From: Saccharopolyspora endophytica | Lineage (GTDB): Bacteria > Actinomycetota > Actinomycetes > Mycobacteriales > Pseudonocardiaceae | Assembly: GCF_018070075.1 (NCBI RefSeq) | Contig: NZ_JAGPXE010000004.1 | Coordinates: 434,001-498,000, forward strand | Reading direction: 5' to 3' | DNA length: 64,000 nucleotides | Shown here: piece after piece, positions 27,294 through 36,481 of the stretch | Layout of the letters: every line of letters begins with the position of its first letter | Position numbering within the stretch: the first letter of the stretch is position 1 | Translations under genes and position numbers: made by a program | The notes under the pieces: model-generated | What the model saw: the letters and a program-made list of their open reading frames with translations, nothing else | Databases searched by the model: none | Told to the model about the DNA's origin: nothing

Positions 27294-28544
27294 ATGCTGT
27301 CCGGGCTGACCATCCGCGGCCGCTGCCTGCTGGCCGCGGGCGTGGCAGCCGGGATCTGCGCGCTGGTCCTCGACGAGCGGGACCTGCTGCGGGTCTCGGC
27401 GTTCGTGATCGCCTTGCCGCTGCTGGCGCTGGCGCTGTCCGGCCAGGTCAGGTTCGGCGTCGCGGCCCGTCGGGTGATCGATCCGCCGCGCGTGGAGGTC
27501 GGGTCGCGGGCCGACGTGCAGCTGCACATCAGCGGCAGCGGCCGGTTTCCCGCCGACGGGCTGGTCCTGGAGGACGGCACCCCGCACGCGCTGGGCGGCC
27601 GCCCGCGGTTCCGGTTGCCGATCGTGCCCCGCCACGGCGGCCAGGTGCTGACCTACCCGGTGATCCCGGCGCTGCGCGGCATCCACCACATCGGACCGCT
27701 GCGGACCTGGATCGGCGATCCGTTCGGGCTGGCCCAGTTCGAGCGCGAGCTGGCCGGGCGCTCCCGGATGGTGGCGACGCCGCAGGTCGTCGAGCTGGCC
27801 GGGCTGCCCGCCGGATCCGGCCTGGGCACCGGCGAGGACGGCACCGCGCGGCTGCGCGCCGGGCACGGCGAGGACGACGCGATGGTCCGCCAGTACCGGC
27901 AGGGCGACGACATCCGCCGGGTGCACTGGAAGTCCACCGCGCGACGCGACGAGCTCATGGTGCGGGTGGAGGAACGGCCCTGGCACGGCGGTGTCACGGT
28001 GCTGCTGGACCGGCGTTCGGCCGCGCACCGGGGCAACGGCGCGCACAACAGCGTCGAGTGGGCGATCTCCGCGGTCGCCAGCATCTGCCTGCACCTGGCC
28101 CAGCACGGGCAGCAGGTCCGCCTGGTCACCGAGGACGGGCATCCGCTGACCCGCAACATCGGCGGCGACGACGGCGGTCGGGACGAGGCGCTGCTGGACT
28201 CGCTGGCCGCCGTGCGCCCCTCCCCGCAGCGCGACCTGGAGTGCAGCCGCGACCCCGGCGACGGGCACGAGCTCATCGCGGTGCTCGGCGAGACCACCAC
28301 CGCGGCCGTCGCGGAGCTGACCAAGCTCCGCCCGCAGGAGACCCGCAGCATCGCGGTGCTGCTCGCGGTCCGGTCGTGGAACGGCGACGGCGCAGGCAAC
28401 GACGTGGACGACGCGGCGCGCAGGCTGCGCGCGGCGGGCTGGACCGTCGTGGTGGCCGACGGCCCTCGGACCCCGATCACCGAGGTGTGGCGGGAGCTGT
28501 GCGGGCAGACCAGGGCAGGCGACACCGCGGGAATGATGCAGTGA
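27294..28544 (+). CDS. DUF58 protein, MoxR partner
   Basis: 416 residues: two short membrane segments near the N-terminus (about 12-50), then a cytoplasmic part with the DUF58 signature RQYRQGDDIRRVHWKSTAR, and a VWA-like C-terminal domain. It starts 2 bp after the moxR stop and overlaps the next gene by 4 bp (GTGA). The role is inferred from the operon: adaptor or substrate of the MoxR ATPase. Confidence 0.9.
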   Translation: MLSGLTIRGRCLLAAGVAAGICALVLDERDLLRVSAFVIALPLLALALSGQVRFGVAARRVIDPPRVEVGSRADVQLHISGSGRFPADGLVLEDGTPHALGGRPRFRLPIVPRHGGQVLTYPVIPALRGIHHIGPLRTWIGDPFGLAQFERELAGRSRMVATPQVVELAGLPAGSGLGTGEDGTARLRAGHGEDDAMVRQYRQGDDIRRVHWKSTARRDELMVRVEERPWHGGVTVLLDRRSAAHRGNGAHNSVEWAISAVASICLHLAQHGQQVRLVTEDGHPLTRNIGGDDGGRDEALLDSLAAVRPSPQRDLECSRDPGDGHELIAVLGETTTAAVAELTKLRPQETRSIAVLLAVRSWNGDGAGNDVDDAARRLRAAGWTVVVADGPRTPITEVWRELCGQTRAGDTAGMMQ

Positions 28545-30793
28545 GCACCGACAGGACCGGTTCCCTCGACACCTCGCTGGTCGCCGCCGCGGCGGGAGCG
28601 GTGGCCGTCATGTGCGCCTCGGCGGCCTTCGCCGGGGTGCTCGCCGACCTGCGCTGGCTGCTGCCCTCGCTGATCACCGTCGTCGCGATCGTGGGCACGG
28701 GCGTGCTGGGCAGGCGCCTGGGCTGGCCGAACGTGGGCGTCGCGGCCGGTCAGCTGGCCGTCCTGCTGGTGACGTTGACCGTTCTGTTCGCCGGGTCCAG
28801 CGCGTTCCTCGGCGTGCTGCCGGGACCCGCCGCGTTCGGCGAGCTGACCCGGCTGCTGGGCGGCACCAGGGAGTTGATCAGCACCGGGGTGCCTCCGGTT
28901 CCCGCCGAGCCGCCGCTGCAGGCGCTGGTGTGCCTGGGCCTGGGCGTGGTGGCGCTGCTGGTGGATCTGATCGCGGTGGGCATCGGCACCCCTGCGGTGA
29001 CGGGCCTGGTGCTGCTGTGCGTGTTCGCGATCCCGGCGTCGTTGTCGGACCGGATGCTGCCGTGGTGGACGTTCGCGCTGGGCGGTGCCGGCTACGCGCT
29101 GCTGCTCGCCTCCGGCGGCCATCACCGCAGGTGGCGGCGCTACGAGGAGCCGGACCGGGTCGCCCACACGCTGTTCGGCCGGACCACTTCGGTGGTCGCG
29201 GGCACGGCCGGGGTGATCGCGGTGCTGGCCGGTTCGGTGTTCACCGGGGTCGGCACCGAGGGCCGGCTGCCGGGTTCGGTGCCCGAGGAGTTCGGCGGCA
29301 CCGACGGGATCGGGCTGCAGCCGTTCACCTCCCTGCGCGGCCAGCTCAACCGCGACCAGGTGGTCGAGCTCTTCCGCGTCCGGGGGCTCCAGCAGGACAG
29401 CTACCTGCGCGCGATGACGCTGCGCAAGTTCGACCCGCGTTCCGGCTGGCAGCTCGACGGCCTGACGCAGGGCGTCGACGCGAGCGCCCCGCTGCCGCTG
29501 CCGGAGGGCACCACCATCGGGCGCGGCAGGCCGGAGCGGATCGAGGTCCAGCCGATCGGCTACCGCGACCCGTGGCTGCCGGTGTTCGGCACGCCGGTCG
29601 AGGTGTCGGGCATGGGCCGGAGCTGGCGGTACGACCCGGCCGCCGGGATCGTGTTCACCCAGACCAACCAGGAGACCCGGCCTTACACGCAGCAGGTGAT
29701 CGTCCCGGATCCCTCGCCGGAGGAGCTGCGCGCCGCGCGGGGGCCGATGCCGATCGACCCCGCCTACGTCGACGCCTCGGGCATCGCGCCGGAGGTCACC
29801 GATCTCGCGCGGCGGTTGACCGAGAACGCGCCCACCGAGTTCGACAAGGCCGTGGCGCTCAACCGGTACTTCACCGACCCCGCCAACGGCTTCCGCTACG
29901 ACCTGACCACGGCACCCGCGACCGGCCAGGACGCGCTGAGCGACTTCCTGTTCCGGGGCAAGCGCGGGTTCTGCGAGCAGTACGCCTCGTCGATGGCGGT
30001 GCTGCTGCGCTCGATCGGCATCCCGTCGCGCGTGGCGGTCGGCTTCACCGCCGGCTACCAGGACGGCACCGAGCAGGTCATCACCACCGAGGACGCGCAC
30101 GCCTGGGTGGAGGCGTACTTCCCCGGCTGGGGCTGGCAGACCTTCGACCCGACGCCGCTCAGCGACGGCCGCACGGCGCTGCCGCAGTTCCTCGACACGG
30201 CGCTGCACCCGCCGCAGGCGGCAGCCCCGCTCCCGGGTCAGCCGCAGCCCGCCCCCGCACCGGGGGCCCCGGTCCCGCCCGAGGCCGGGGCGCAGCCCGA
30301 CCAGCCCGACGCCCGCGACGTGCCGGATCAGCGCCGCGAGCCGGCCGATCGCACGTGGTCGGTGGCGGTGCTGGTGCTGATCGTGCTGCTGGCCTGCGCG
30401 GGCGCGGCGACGCCGCTGGCGGTGCGCGAGATCCGGCGCGGCCAGCGCCTCCAGGCGATCACCGAGGGCCGGGCGGGCGCAGCGGACACCGCGTGGCGGG
30501 AGGTGCTGGACGAGTTCCGGGATCGCGGCTACCAGCCGCGCGACACGCACACGGCCCGGCAGCTCGCCGATCGGCTGGCCCAGGACCACGACCTGGACGC
30601 CACGGGCACCGATGCGCTGAAGCATCTGGTCAAGGCCGTGGAGCGGGAGTGGTACGCACCCACATCCCAGGCCGACGGCACCCTGCCGGAGACGCTGAAG
30701 GCGATCACCGCGAGCCTCCAGCAGAACGCTCCCCTGGACCTGCGCTCCCGCCTCTTCCCGCGCTCCGCGCTGCCCCCGTGGCGCACGTCCTGA
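28541..30793 (+). CDS. Membrane transglutaminase-like protein (TgpA/DUF3488 type)
   Basis: 750 residues. About six N-terminal membrane helices (1-230) precede an extracytoplasmic transglutaminase-like domain with GFCEQYASSMAVLL (Cys478), EDAHAWVEAYF (His520) and FDPTP (Asp536), giving an intact catalytic triad. A Pro/Ala-rich linker, one more membrane helix (about 605-625) and a C-terminal DUF4129-like tail follow. Related proteins probably cross-link or cleave cell-surface proteins; the substrate is unknown. GTG 28541 overlaps the DUF58 gene. Confidence 0.9.
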   Translation: MSTDRTGSLDTSLVAAAAGAVAVMCASAAFAGVLADLRWLLPSLITVVAIVGTGVLGRRLGWPNVGVAAGQLAVLLVTLTVLFAGSSAFLGVLPGPAAFGELTRLLGGTRELISTGVPPVPAEPPLQALVCLGLGVVALLVDLIAVGIGTPAVTGLVLLCVFAIPASLSDRMLPWWTFALGGAGYALLLASGGHHRRWRRYEEPDRVAHTLFGRTTSVVAGTAGVIAVLAGSVFTGVGTEGRLPGSVPEEFGGTDGIGLQPFTSLRGQLNRDQVVELFRVRGLQQDSYLRAMTLRKFDPRSGWQLDGLTQGVDASAPLPLPEGTTIGRGRPERIEVQPIGYRDPWLPVFGTPVEVSGMGRSWRYDPAAGIVFTQTNQETRPYTQQVIVPDPSPEELRAARGPMPIDPAYVDASGIAPEVTDLARRLTENAPTEFDKAVALNRYFTDPANGFRYDLTTAPATGQDALSDFLFRGKRGFCEQYASSMAVLLRSIGIPSRVAVGFTAGYQDGTEQVITTEDAHAWVEAYFPGWGWQTFDPTPLSDGRTALPQFLDTALHPPQAAAPLPGQPQPAPAPGAPVPPEAGAQPDQPDARDVPDQRREPADRTWSVAVLVLIVLLACAGAATPLAVREIRRGQRLQAITEGRAGAADTAWREVLDEFRDRGYQPRDTHTARQLADRLAQDHDLDATGTDALKHLVKAVEREWYAPTSQADGTLPETLKAITASLQQNAPLDLRSRLFPRSALPPWRTS

Positions 30794-30815
30794 GTGAGGG
30801 TCGGCCCGCACGCAC

Positions 30816-30858
30816 GAAGATCGCCGCCGGGTCCTCGCGGGGCCCGGCGGCGATCTTC
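30816..30858. terminator. Strong bidirectional terminator
   Basis: Perfect 16-bp stem GAAGATCGCCGCCGGG / CCCGGCGGCGATCTTC with an 11-nt loop, between the convergent transglutaminase and DUF3040 genes. Confidence 0.9.
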
Positions 30859-30869
30859 GCTGTGAGGTT

Positions 30870-31289
30870 CTACTGCTCGAAGCGCTTGCGGAAGCGCTCC
30901 TCCATGCGTTGGGCCAGCGAGCCGCGCGCGGAGGCGCGGCCGGAACCGCGCTTCGGCTTGTCCCCGCCGCCGCTGTTGTTGTCCGTGGCCTCGGCGTCAT
31001 CGCCGCCACCGCGCAACGCGGACAGGACGATCACTGCTCCGCCGAACATCACGAGGAAGCCGACCACGCTCAACACCGGGATCTCCGCCGGTCGGAGGGC
31101 GGGGATCACCGCGCCGACGACCAGCAGAGCAAGACCCAGCACGAAGACGGCGATGCCCTGCAAACGCCGACGTCGGGATGGGCGTTGTAGCCGTCCTCCG
31201 CGCACGGTGGAGGCGAACTTGGGGTCCTCGGCGTAGAGCGCGCGCTCGATCTGCTCGAGCTGTCGCTGCTCGTGCTCGGAGAGTGGCAT
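30870..31289 (-). CDS. DUF3040 small membrane protein
   Basis: 139 residues from ATG 31289, preceded by GAGGAGGAG. It begins MPLSEHEQRQLEQIERALYA, the defining start of DUF3040, followed by two membrane helices (about 45-66 and 72-92) and a charged Gly/Asp- then Arg-rich C-terminus. The family is actinobacterial, often near division genes, and has no known function. Confidence 0.9.
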   Translation of the reverse strand: MPLSEHEQRQLEQIERALYAEDPKFASTVRGGRLQRPSRRRRLQGIAVFVLGLALLVVGAVIPALRPAEIPVLSVVGFLVMFGGAVIVLSALRGGGDDAEATDNNSGGGDKPKRGSGRASARGSLAQRMEERFRKRFEQ

Positions 31290-31582
31290 GACTCCTCCTC
31301 CGGCACAGGTTCTCGGTGGCGCCGGGCTTGCCGACCGGCGAACGCTTGGGGGCGTCACCACTGAGGATACGGTTCCAGCGACGCGACGACTACCCGGTCC
31401 GGCCACCGGAAACCTGCGACGTTGCGGACATCGTCGGATCTGGGCCGTGATCGACTTCTTCCACGAGGTCAACGACCAGCGGTAATCAGCCGAAGCACCC
31501 TGGGTAGTCGCGGTCGGTGATCATTTTGTCACCTGTACGGCCGATCGTCGAAATTTCCGAAACCGCACGGTTCGCCCCGTTC
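31290..31582. other. Gene-free interval
   Basis: 293 bp upstream of DUF3040 and downstream of the methyltransferase, both on the minus strand. It probably carries the DUF3040 promoter. The segment 31515-31570 is AT-richer than average. No gene, RNA or repeat recognised. Confidence 0.4.
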
Positions 31583-32311
31583 TCAGCTGGGCTTCCGGGC
31601 GATCGCGTGCAGCCTGGTGGCGATGTCGCGCAGCGGCGAGCGGGTGGCCGCCGCCTGCTCCAGCTCCGCGACGGCGTCGGCGGTGCGCGGGTTGTCGTCG
31701 GTGGCCGAGCCCGGCACGAGGTCGCTGAGCGCTCCCTGACCCTGGACGAGCTCGACGGTGAACCCGCCCGCGCTCAGCGACCGCTGGAGCCCGTCGGTGT
31801 CGAACCGGCGCTGCAGGGTCTCCGACCCCGCGTCCAGGACGCCGTCGGCGTCGTTGAGCAGCCGCAGCGCCTCACCGACGCGGCCCGCCAGCGCCCGGGC
31901 GAGGACCGCCGCGTAGCGGTTGGCGACCAGCACCGACACCGCTCCGCCGGGGGCGGTGGAGGAGGCCAGCGCCGCGATGGCGGCGTCGACGTCGTCGACG
32001 ACCTCCAGCAGCCCGTGCGCGAGGACGAGGTCCGCACCACCGTCGGGGCTGAGCGCGGCGAGGGCTTCGGTGTCGCCTTGCAGCGGGGTGACGCGGTCGG
32101 CGACCCCGGCGTCCTCGGCGCGGCGCTGCAGGGTGGCCAGAGCGTTGGGGCTGGGATCGATGACGGTCACCGCGCAGCCCGCTTCGGCCAGCGGCACCGC
32201 CCACACGCCGCTGCCGCCGCCGACGTCGAGCACGCGCGGTCGGCGGCCGAGCCGCTGCGCCGCGTCGGCGATCTCGGTTTCCAGCACCTGGTGGACGGCG
32301 TCCGATCTCAT
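31583..32311 (-). CDS. SAM-dependent methyltransferase, class I
   Basis: 242 residues from ATG 32311. The SAM-binding motif I is RVLDVGGGSGVWAVPLAEAG with VIDPSPNALATLQRRA downstream; ADLVLAHGLLEVVDDVDAAI corresponds to motif post-I/II. The C-terminal part resembles tRNA/ubiquinone-type methyltransferases of the COG2226 kind, but the substrate is unknown. No ribosome site is visible, and a TACGCT box ends 6 nt before the ATG, suggesting a leaderless mRNA. Divergent from the ParA-like gene. Confidence 0.88.
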   Translation of the reverse strand: MRSDAVHQVLETEIADAAQRLGRRPRVLDVGGGSGVWAVPLAEAGCAVTVIDPSPNALATLQRRAEDAGVADRVTPLQGDTEALAALSPDGGADLVLAHGLLEVVDDVDAAIAALASSTAPGGAVSVLVANRYAAVLARALAGRVGEALRLLNDADGVLDAGSETLQRRFDTDGLQRSLSAGGFTVELVQGQGALSDLVPGSATDDNPRTADAVAELEQAAATRSPLRDIATRLHAIARKPS

Positions 32312-32317
32312 GCCGAA

Positions 32318-32323
32318 AGCGTA
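32318..32323 (-). promoter_or_regulatory. -10 box for leaderless methyltransferase mRNA
   Basis: TACGCT on the minus strand with 6 nt (TTCGGC) before the ATG at 32311; no Shine-Dalgarno. Confidence 0.55.
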
Positions 32324-32415
32324 ATGCCGGGTGGGCCGAGATCCGCAACGGCGTGCCGCACCAGGACCGCCTGGGCAAAACACGGCCAGCACTGCTCATG
32401 TCGGCGCCGGTTCCG

Positions 32416-32421
32416 TAGGCT
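32416..32421 (+). promoter_or_regulatory. -10 box for leaderless ParA-like mRNA
   Basis: TAGGCT with 6 nt (GACCGC) before GTG 32428; no Shine-Dalgarno. Confidence 0.55.
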
Positions 32422-32427
32422 GACCGC

Positions 32428-33258
32428 GTGCAGACGGTTGCGGTGCTGAGTCTCAAGGGTGGCGTGGGCAAGACGACCGTGGTGCTCGGGCTTGCTTCGG
32501 CGGCCATGCGGCGCGGGGTTCGGACGCTGGTGGTCGATCTCGACCCGCAGTGCAACGCCACGGCCGCCCTGGAACCGGAGAAGACCGCGAAGGGCCTCAC
32601 CGATGTCCTCGCCGATCCCCGCCCGGAGGTGTTGCGGGAAGCGGTGACCGGCAGTTCGTGGGGCGACGAGGTCGACGTGCTGGTGGGTTCGGAGGACGCC
32701 GAGAGCCTCAACGGGCACACCGAGGGCGATCACCTGTCCCGGCTCGACGACGCTCTGTCCGAATTGGACGATCTGATCGCCGAGGGCGAGCTCCCCTACC
32801 AGCTGGTGCTGCTGGACTGCCCGCCGTCGCTGGGCCGGCTGACGCGGTCCGCTCTGGTGGCGGCCGACCGGGCGCTGCTGGTGACCGAGCCGACGATCTT
32901 CGCGGTGTCGGGTGTTCAGCGCGCTTTCGAGGCGGTCCAGGCCGAGCGCGCCAGCAACCCGGACCTCCAGCCGCTGGGCGTGGTGGTCAACCGGGTGCGG
33001 CCGAGGTCGCACGAGCACCAGTACCGCATCGACGAGCTCCGGGACATCTTCGGCCCGCTGGTGATGCCGGTCGCGCTGCCGGACCGGCTCGCGGTCCAGC
33101 AGGCCCAGGGCGCGTGCATGCCGATCCACCAGTGGGGCACGCCGGGCGCTCGCGAGGTCGCGCTGGCGTTCAACCTCATCCTCGCCCGCACGTTGCGCGC
33201 GGGCCGGACCCGCCGGCCGGAGCCCGAGGACGAGGACTTCGCCGAGGAAGTCGAGTGA
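32428..33258 (+). CDS. ParA/Soj-family ATPase, orphan
   Basis: 276-residue MinD/ParA-type ATPase. The deviant Walker A KGGVGKTTVVLGL starts at residue 10, DLDPQCNATAAL is switch I, and VLLDCPPSLGRLTRSALVAAD is Walker B/switch II. The C-terminus is acidic. No parB or parS is nearby, so chromosome segregation is unlikely; a positioning or regulatory role is inferred. It is 4 bp upstream of the Nei glycosylase gene, so the two are probably co-transcribed. Confidence 0.9.
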   Translation: MQTVAVLSLKGGVGKTTVVLGLASAAMRRGVRTLVVDLDPQCNATAALEPEKTAKGLTDVLADPRPEVLREAVTGSSWGDEVDVLVGSEDAESLNGHTEGDHLSRLDDALSELDDLIAEGELPYQLVLLDCPPSLGRLTRSALVAADRALLVTEPTIFAVSGVQRAFEAVQAERASNPDLQPLGVVVNRVRPRSHEHQYRIDELRDIFGPLVMPVALPDRLAVQQAQGACMPIHQWGTPGAREVALAFNLILARTLRAGRTRRPEPEDEDFAEEVE

Positions 33259-33262
33259 CCCG

Positions 33263-34042
33263 GTGCCCGAGGGCGACACGGTCTTCCTCGCCTGCCACCG
33301 GCTGAACGAGGCCCTGGCCGGGCGGGAGCTGGTCCGCGGTGAGATCCGACACCCCCGCCTGTCCACTGTGGAGCTGAAGGGCCGGGTGGTGAGCGAGGTG
33401 CGCCCGGCCGGCAAGCACCTGCTGATCCGCTTCGAGGACGGCCGCACGCTGCACAACCACCTGAGGATGGACGGCTCCTGGCACCTGTACCCGCCGGGCG
33501 GCCGGTGGCGGCGGCCCGGACATCAGGCGCGCGCGATCCTGGCGACGGCCGAGCGGGTCGCGGTCGGCTTCGCCCTGCACGACCTGCGATGGCTGCCCAC
33601 CTCGCACGAGTCGGAGCTCGTCGGGCACCTGGGCCCGGACCTGCTGTCGCCGGACTGGGGCCCTGAGCAGGAGGACGAGGCGCTGCGCAGGCTCACCGCC
33701 GACCCGGACCGCGAGATCGGCCTGGCCCTGATGGATCAGCGGATCATGGCCGGTGTCGGGAACCTCTACAAGGCCGAGGTCTGCTTCGTGCTCCGCCGCT
33801 CGCCCTGGACCCCGGTCGGCGAGATCGACGCCCGCGCGGCGGTCCGCCTCAGCCACGACCTCCTCCTCCGCAACGCCTGGCACCCCGAGCAGACCACCAC
33901 CAAGAGCCTCCGCCGCGGCGACGAGCACTGGGTCTACGCTAGGAGGACCTGTCTGCGCTGCGGAAACCCGGTCCGACGAGGCTCCCAGGGCCAACCCCCG
34001 GACCACCGCGTCACCTACCACTGCCCCCACTGCCAACCCTGA
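33263..34042 (+). CDS. Nei/Fpg-family DNA glycosylase/AP lyase (endonuclease VIII-like)
   Basis: 259 residues from GTG 33263. Processed N-terminus PEGDTVF carries the catalytic Pro and Glu of the family. H2TH region includes DQRIMAGVGNLYKAEVCF, and the C-terminus has a zinc finger CLRCG...CPHC with the intervening Arg-rich loop. It excises oxidised bases and nicks the abasic site. The sequence is closer to the actinobacterial Nei group than to MutM. Second gene of the ParA-like operon. Confidence 0.92.
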   Translation: MPEGDTVFLACHRLNEALAGRELVRGEIRHPRLSTVELKGRVVSEVRPAGKHLLIRFEDGRTLHNHLRMDGSWHLYPPGGRWRRPGHQARAILATAERVAVGFALHDLRWLPTSHESELVGHLGPDLLSPDWGPEQEDEALRRLTADPDREIGLALMDQRIMAGVGNLYKAEVCFVLRRSPWTPVGEIDARAAVRLSHDLLLRNAWHPEQTTTKSLRRGDEHWVYARRTCLRCGNPVRRGSQGQPPDHRVTYHCPHCQP

Positions 34043-34069
34043 CCTCACGACTCCCGCGTTGCTTCCTCG

Positions 34070-34133
34070 GATTTCAGTGGAAATCAGGACGTGGACTTCA
34101 GTGGACATCAGATCCCCGAATTCCACTGAAATC
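34070..34133. repeat. 24-bp tandem array of 16-bp palindromes (GATTTCAGTGGAAATC type)
   Basis: Three units at 34070, 34094 and 34118: GATTTCAGTGGAAATC, GACTTCAGTGGACATC and GAATTCCACTGAAATC (the last is nearest to the reverse complement). They are separated by 8-bp spacers AGGACGTG and AGATCCCC. The 16+8 layout, the GATT...AATC ends and the AG..CCCC spacer are the same as in the array at 3451-3570, but the palindrome core differs. It lies 28 bp after the glycosylase stop. Confidence 0.92.
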
Positions 34134-34223
34134 GGGAGAACGGGGACGCGGAGGACGAAGTCCTGGGGTTCTGGCGGCCCCGGTTCCGGGGTTCTCCGGT
34201 GTCCGCAGGGGTCGAAGGTCTGG

Positions 34224-35534
34224 TCAGGGGACGTTGCGGAGGTCTGCGAGGTTCCGCAGGAGGGGGTAGACGATGACGATCCCGATCGAGCCCCAGACGA
34301 GACCGGTGATGCGGAGGTCCCCGACGCTGAGCGTCAGATCGCCGACGCCGGCGATGACGGCCGTGCCGAGGACCGCGAGGTTGACGGGGTCGGCGAAGTC
34401 GACGCGGGCGTCGAGCCAGATCCGGACCCCGACCAGCGCGAGCATCCCGAACAGCACGAGCGTCGCACCGCCGAGGACGCCCATCGGCACCGTGTTGATC
34501 AGCGCGGCGAGCTTCGGGGAGAACGACAGCACGATCGCCGCCAGCGCCGCGACGAAGCAGGACGCGGTCGAGTAGACGCGGGTCGCGGCCATGACGCCGA
34601 TGTTGGCCGCGTAGCTGCTCACCGCCGAGCCACCGGCCGAACCGGACAGCATCGTGGCCAGCCCGCCGCCGATGAGCGCGTCACCGACGTGGGGGTCGAG
34701 ATCGCGGCCCGAGACGGCGGCGACCGCCTTGAGGTGCGCGACGTGCTCGGCGACCAGCACTATCGCCAGCGGCAGCACGAACGGCACCACCGAGACGTGC
34801 ACCTGCGGCGTGATCATCTCCGGGAACCCGATCCACGGCGCCGCGGCCAGCTCGGCGACCCGCTCGGGCACCAGCTGACCCATCCCGGCCGCGTACAGCC
34901 AGCCCACCAGGACTCCGATCAGCACGGCCGCGCGTCCCGCCATGCCGCGGCTGATCACCGTCAGCAGCACGACGGTTCCCAGCGTCAGGGCCGCGGGAAC
35001 GCGCTGCTGGTCGAACGACGAGACGGACTGCGGGGCGAGGCTGAGCCCGATCATGAGCACGATCGCGCCGGTGACCACGGGCGGCATCGCGGTTTCCAGC
35101 AGGCGCACGCCGAGCGCCTTGACGGCGACGCCGAAGGCCAGCACCACCAGTCCGACCACCATGATCCCGCCGAGCAGGGCCGCCGGACCGGCACCGACCT
35201 CGCCGACCGCAGCGCTCATCGGCACCACGAACGCCACCGAGGAACCCAGGTAGCTCGGCACCCGGTTGCGGGTGATCACCAGGAACAGCAGCGTGCCCAC
35301 ACCGGACATCAGCAGGGTGGTGGCGACCGGGAAACCGGTCAGCAGCGGCACGAGCGTGGTGGTGCCGAACATCGCGAGCAGGTGCTGCACGCCGAAGCCG
35401 ATCGTGAGCGGCCAGCTCAGGCGCTCCTCGGAGGACACGACGGAATCGCGCAGCAGTCGTCGACCGTTGCCGTGCACGGCCCACAACGCCACATTGGCCT
35501 CCCCGAGCCACCGTTCAGGTGGAACAACTGTCAC
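34224..35534 (-). CDS. NCS2/NAT nucleobase permease (uracil/xanthine type)
   Basis: 436 residues with about 12-14 membrane segments. GFGVQHLLAMFGTTTLVPLLTG at the start, VLVAEHVAHLKAVAAVSGRD (the conserved EHV Glu region), GGGLATMLSGSAGGSAVSSYAANIGVMAATRV, and PMGVLGGATLVLFGML are NCS2 signatures. The SSYAANIG motif and the HLKAV region favour a UraA-like uracil permease over xanthine. Start GTG 35534. It imports nucleobases with protons; no pyrimidine genes adjoin. Confidence 0.88.
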   Translation of the reverse strand: MTVVPPERWLGEANVALWAVHGNGRRLLRDSVVSSEERLSWPLTIGFGVQHLLAMFGTTTLVPLLTGFPVATTLLMSGVGTLLFLVITRNRVPSYLGSSVAFVVPMSAAVGEVGAGPAALLGGIMVVGLVVLAFGVAVKALGVRLLETAMPPVVTGAIVLMIGLSLAPQSVSSFDQQRVPAALTLGTVVLLTVISRGMAGRAAVLIGVLVGWLYAAGMGQLVPERVAELAAAPWIGFPEMITPQVHVSVVPFVLPLAIVLVAEHVAHLKAVAAVSGRDLDPHVGDALIGGGLATMLSGSAGGSAVSSYAANIGVMAATRVYSTASCFVAALAAIVLSFSPKLAALINTVPMGVLGGATLVLFGMLALVGVRIWLDARVDFADPVNLAVLGTAVIAGVGDLTLSVGDLRITGLVWGSIGIVIVYPLLRNLADLRNVP

Positions 35535-35652
35535 GGCATGTGATGACTGGGGAAAGATTACTATTCGGCATCACGCAATCAAGGCACCCGGTCCGTCGAA
35601 TGTGAGAAATATCGACTACCGTTAGTGATGCTTCTGCAGCGCGGTGTGAAGA

Positions 35653-36465
35653 TCAGTGCTGAGCGGATCCGTCCACTTCGCCGAAGACCTCGCGCATCCC
35701 GACGGCGAGCCCGGCCAACCGGTCCGTGGCGTCCTGCAGCAGGTGCCGCTGCTCGCCCGAACCGCTCGCGGCCACCGCGCGCCCGGCCGCGGCCACCACA
35801 CCGCCGTAGGCCGACACGCCCTCGTCCAGCTCGGCCCGCAACCTGTCGACGTCCGCGCGGAGCTCCTGCTGCTCGGCGGATGGCGCGTACCGCAGCGCCG
35901 ACTCCACCGCGACCAGTCGCTTGGCACCCCGGCGCAGCTCCGCCGCAGCGGCGTCCGCCGTCGCCCGCGCCTCGGCCGCGGAGGCACCCGCACCGGCCGA
36001 GGTGAGCTCGGCCAGCGCGTTGTTGAGCGTCTGCTCCGCCTCGCGCAACCGCTGCATCGGCGGTCGCGCGGCCGAGCCCGGAGCGGGCAGCGGCTCGCTG
36101 GCGGTGGACTCCGGCAGCGGCGTGTTCTTCAACTTCCGGTACTTCAACCCGGCGCTGACCGCGCCCACGCCACCGGCCACGGCGACGCCGCCGAGACCGA
36201 CCGCGGCGGTTTCCCCGGCCAGCGACCATGCGAAGACCGAATCCACGATCGGCGTCATCCACGAAGCGACGGCGCCCAGCCCAAAGACACCGGCGGTGGC
36301 GCCGCTGGTGCCCGCGAGCCGCTTGGCGGTCTTGCGCCGGCGGACCAACCGCGCACGCGGATCGCGCCAGTCGGCCCACTTGCGCCGGACCTCGGTCGCC
36401 ACCGGCCCGCGCAAGGTCTCCAGGGCGGCCTCGCCCAGCTGCGCGAGCTCCTGTTTCCGGGACAT
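35653..36465 (-). CDS. pspM: Phage-shock envelope stress protein PspM
   Basis: 270-residue membrane protein, third gene of clgR-pspA-pspM, matching the length and place of mycobacterial PspM. ATG 36465 follows GGAGGCGCC. It has a basic N-terminus (KWADWRDPRARLVRRRK), two membrane segments (about 58-110) and a long Ala-rich helical cytoplasmic domain. In mycobacteria PspM docks PspA at the membrane. It starts 16 bp after the pspA stop. Identity rests on context and topology more than on motif. Confidence 0.85.
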   Translation of the reverse strand: MSRKQELAQLGEAALETLRGPVATEVRRKWADWRDPRARLVRRRKTAKRLAGTSGATAGVFGLGAVASWMTPIVDSVFAWSLAGETAAVGLGGVAVAGGVGAVSAGLKYRKLKNTPLPESTASEPLPAPGSAARPPMQRLREAEQTLNNALAELTSAGAGASAAEARATADAAAAELRRGAKRLVAVESALRYAPSAEQQELRADVDRLRAELDEGVSAYGGVVAAAGRAVAASGSGEQRHLLQDATDRLAGLAVGMREVFGEVDGSAQH

Positions 36466-36481
36466 GGCGCCTCCGCCTCGA

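Noticed and set aside
27653..31009. Minus-strand open frame of over 1100 codons across the moxR/DUF58/transglutaminase operon
   Set aside because: Arg/His/Gln-rich translation without domains, antisense to genes with clear motifs and ribosome sites.
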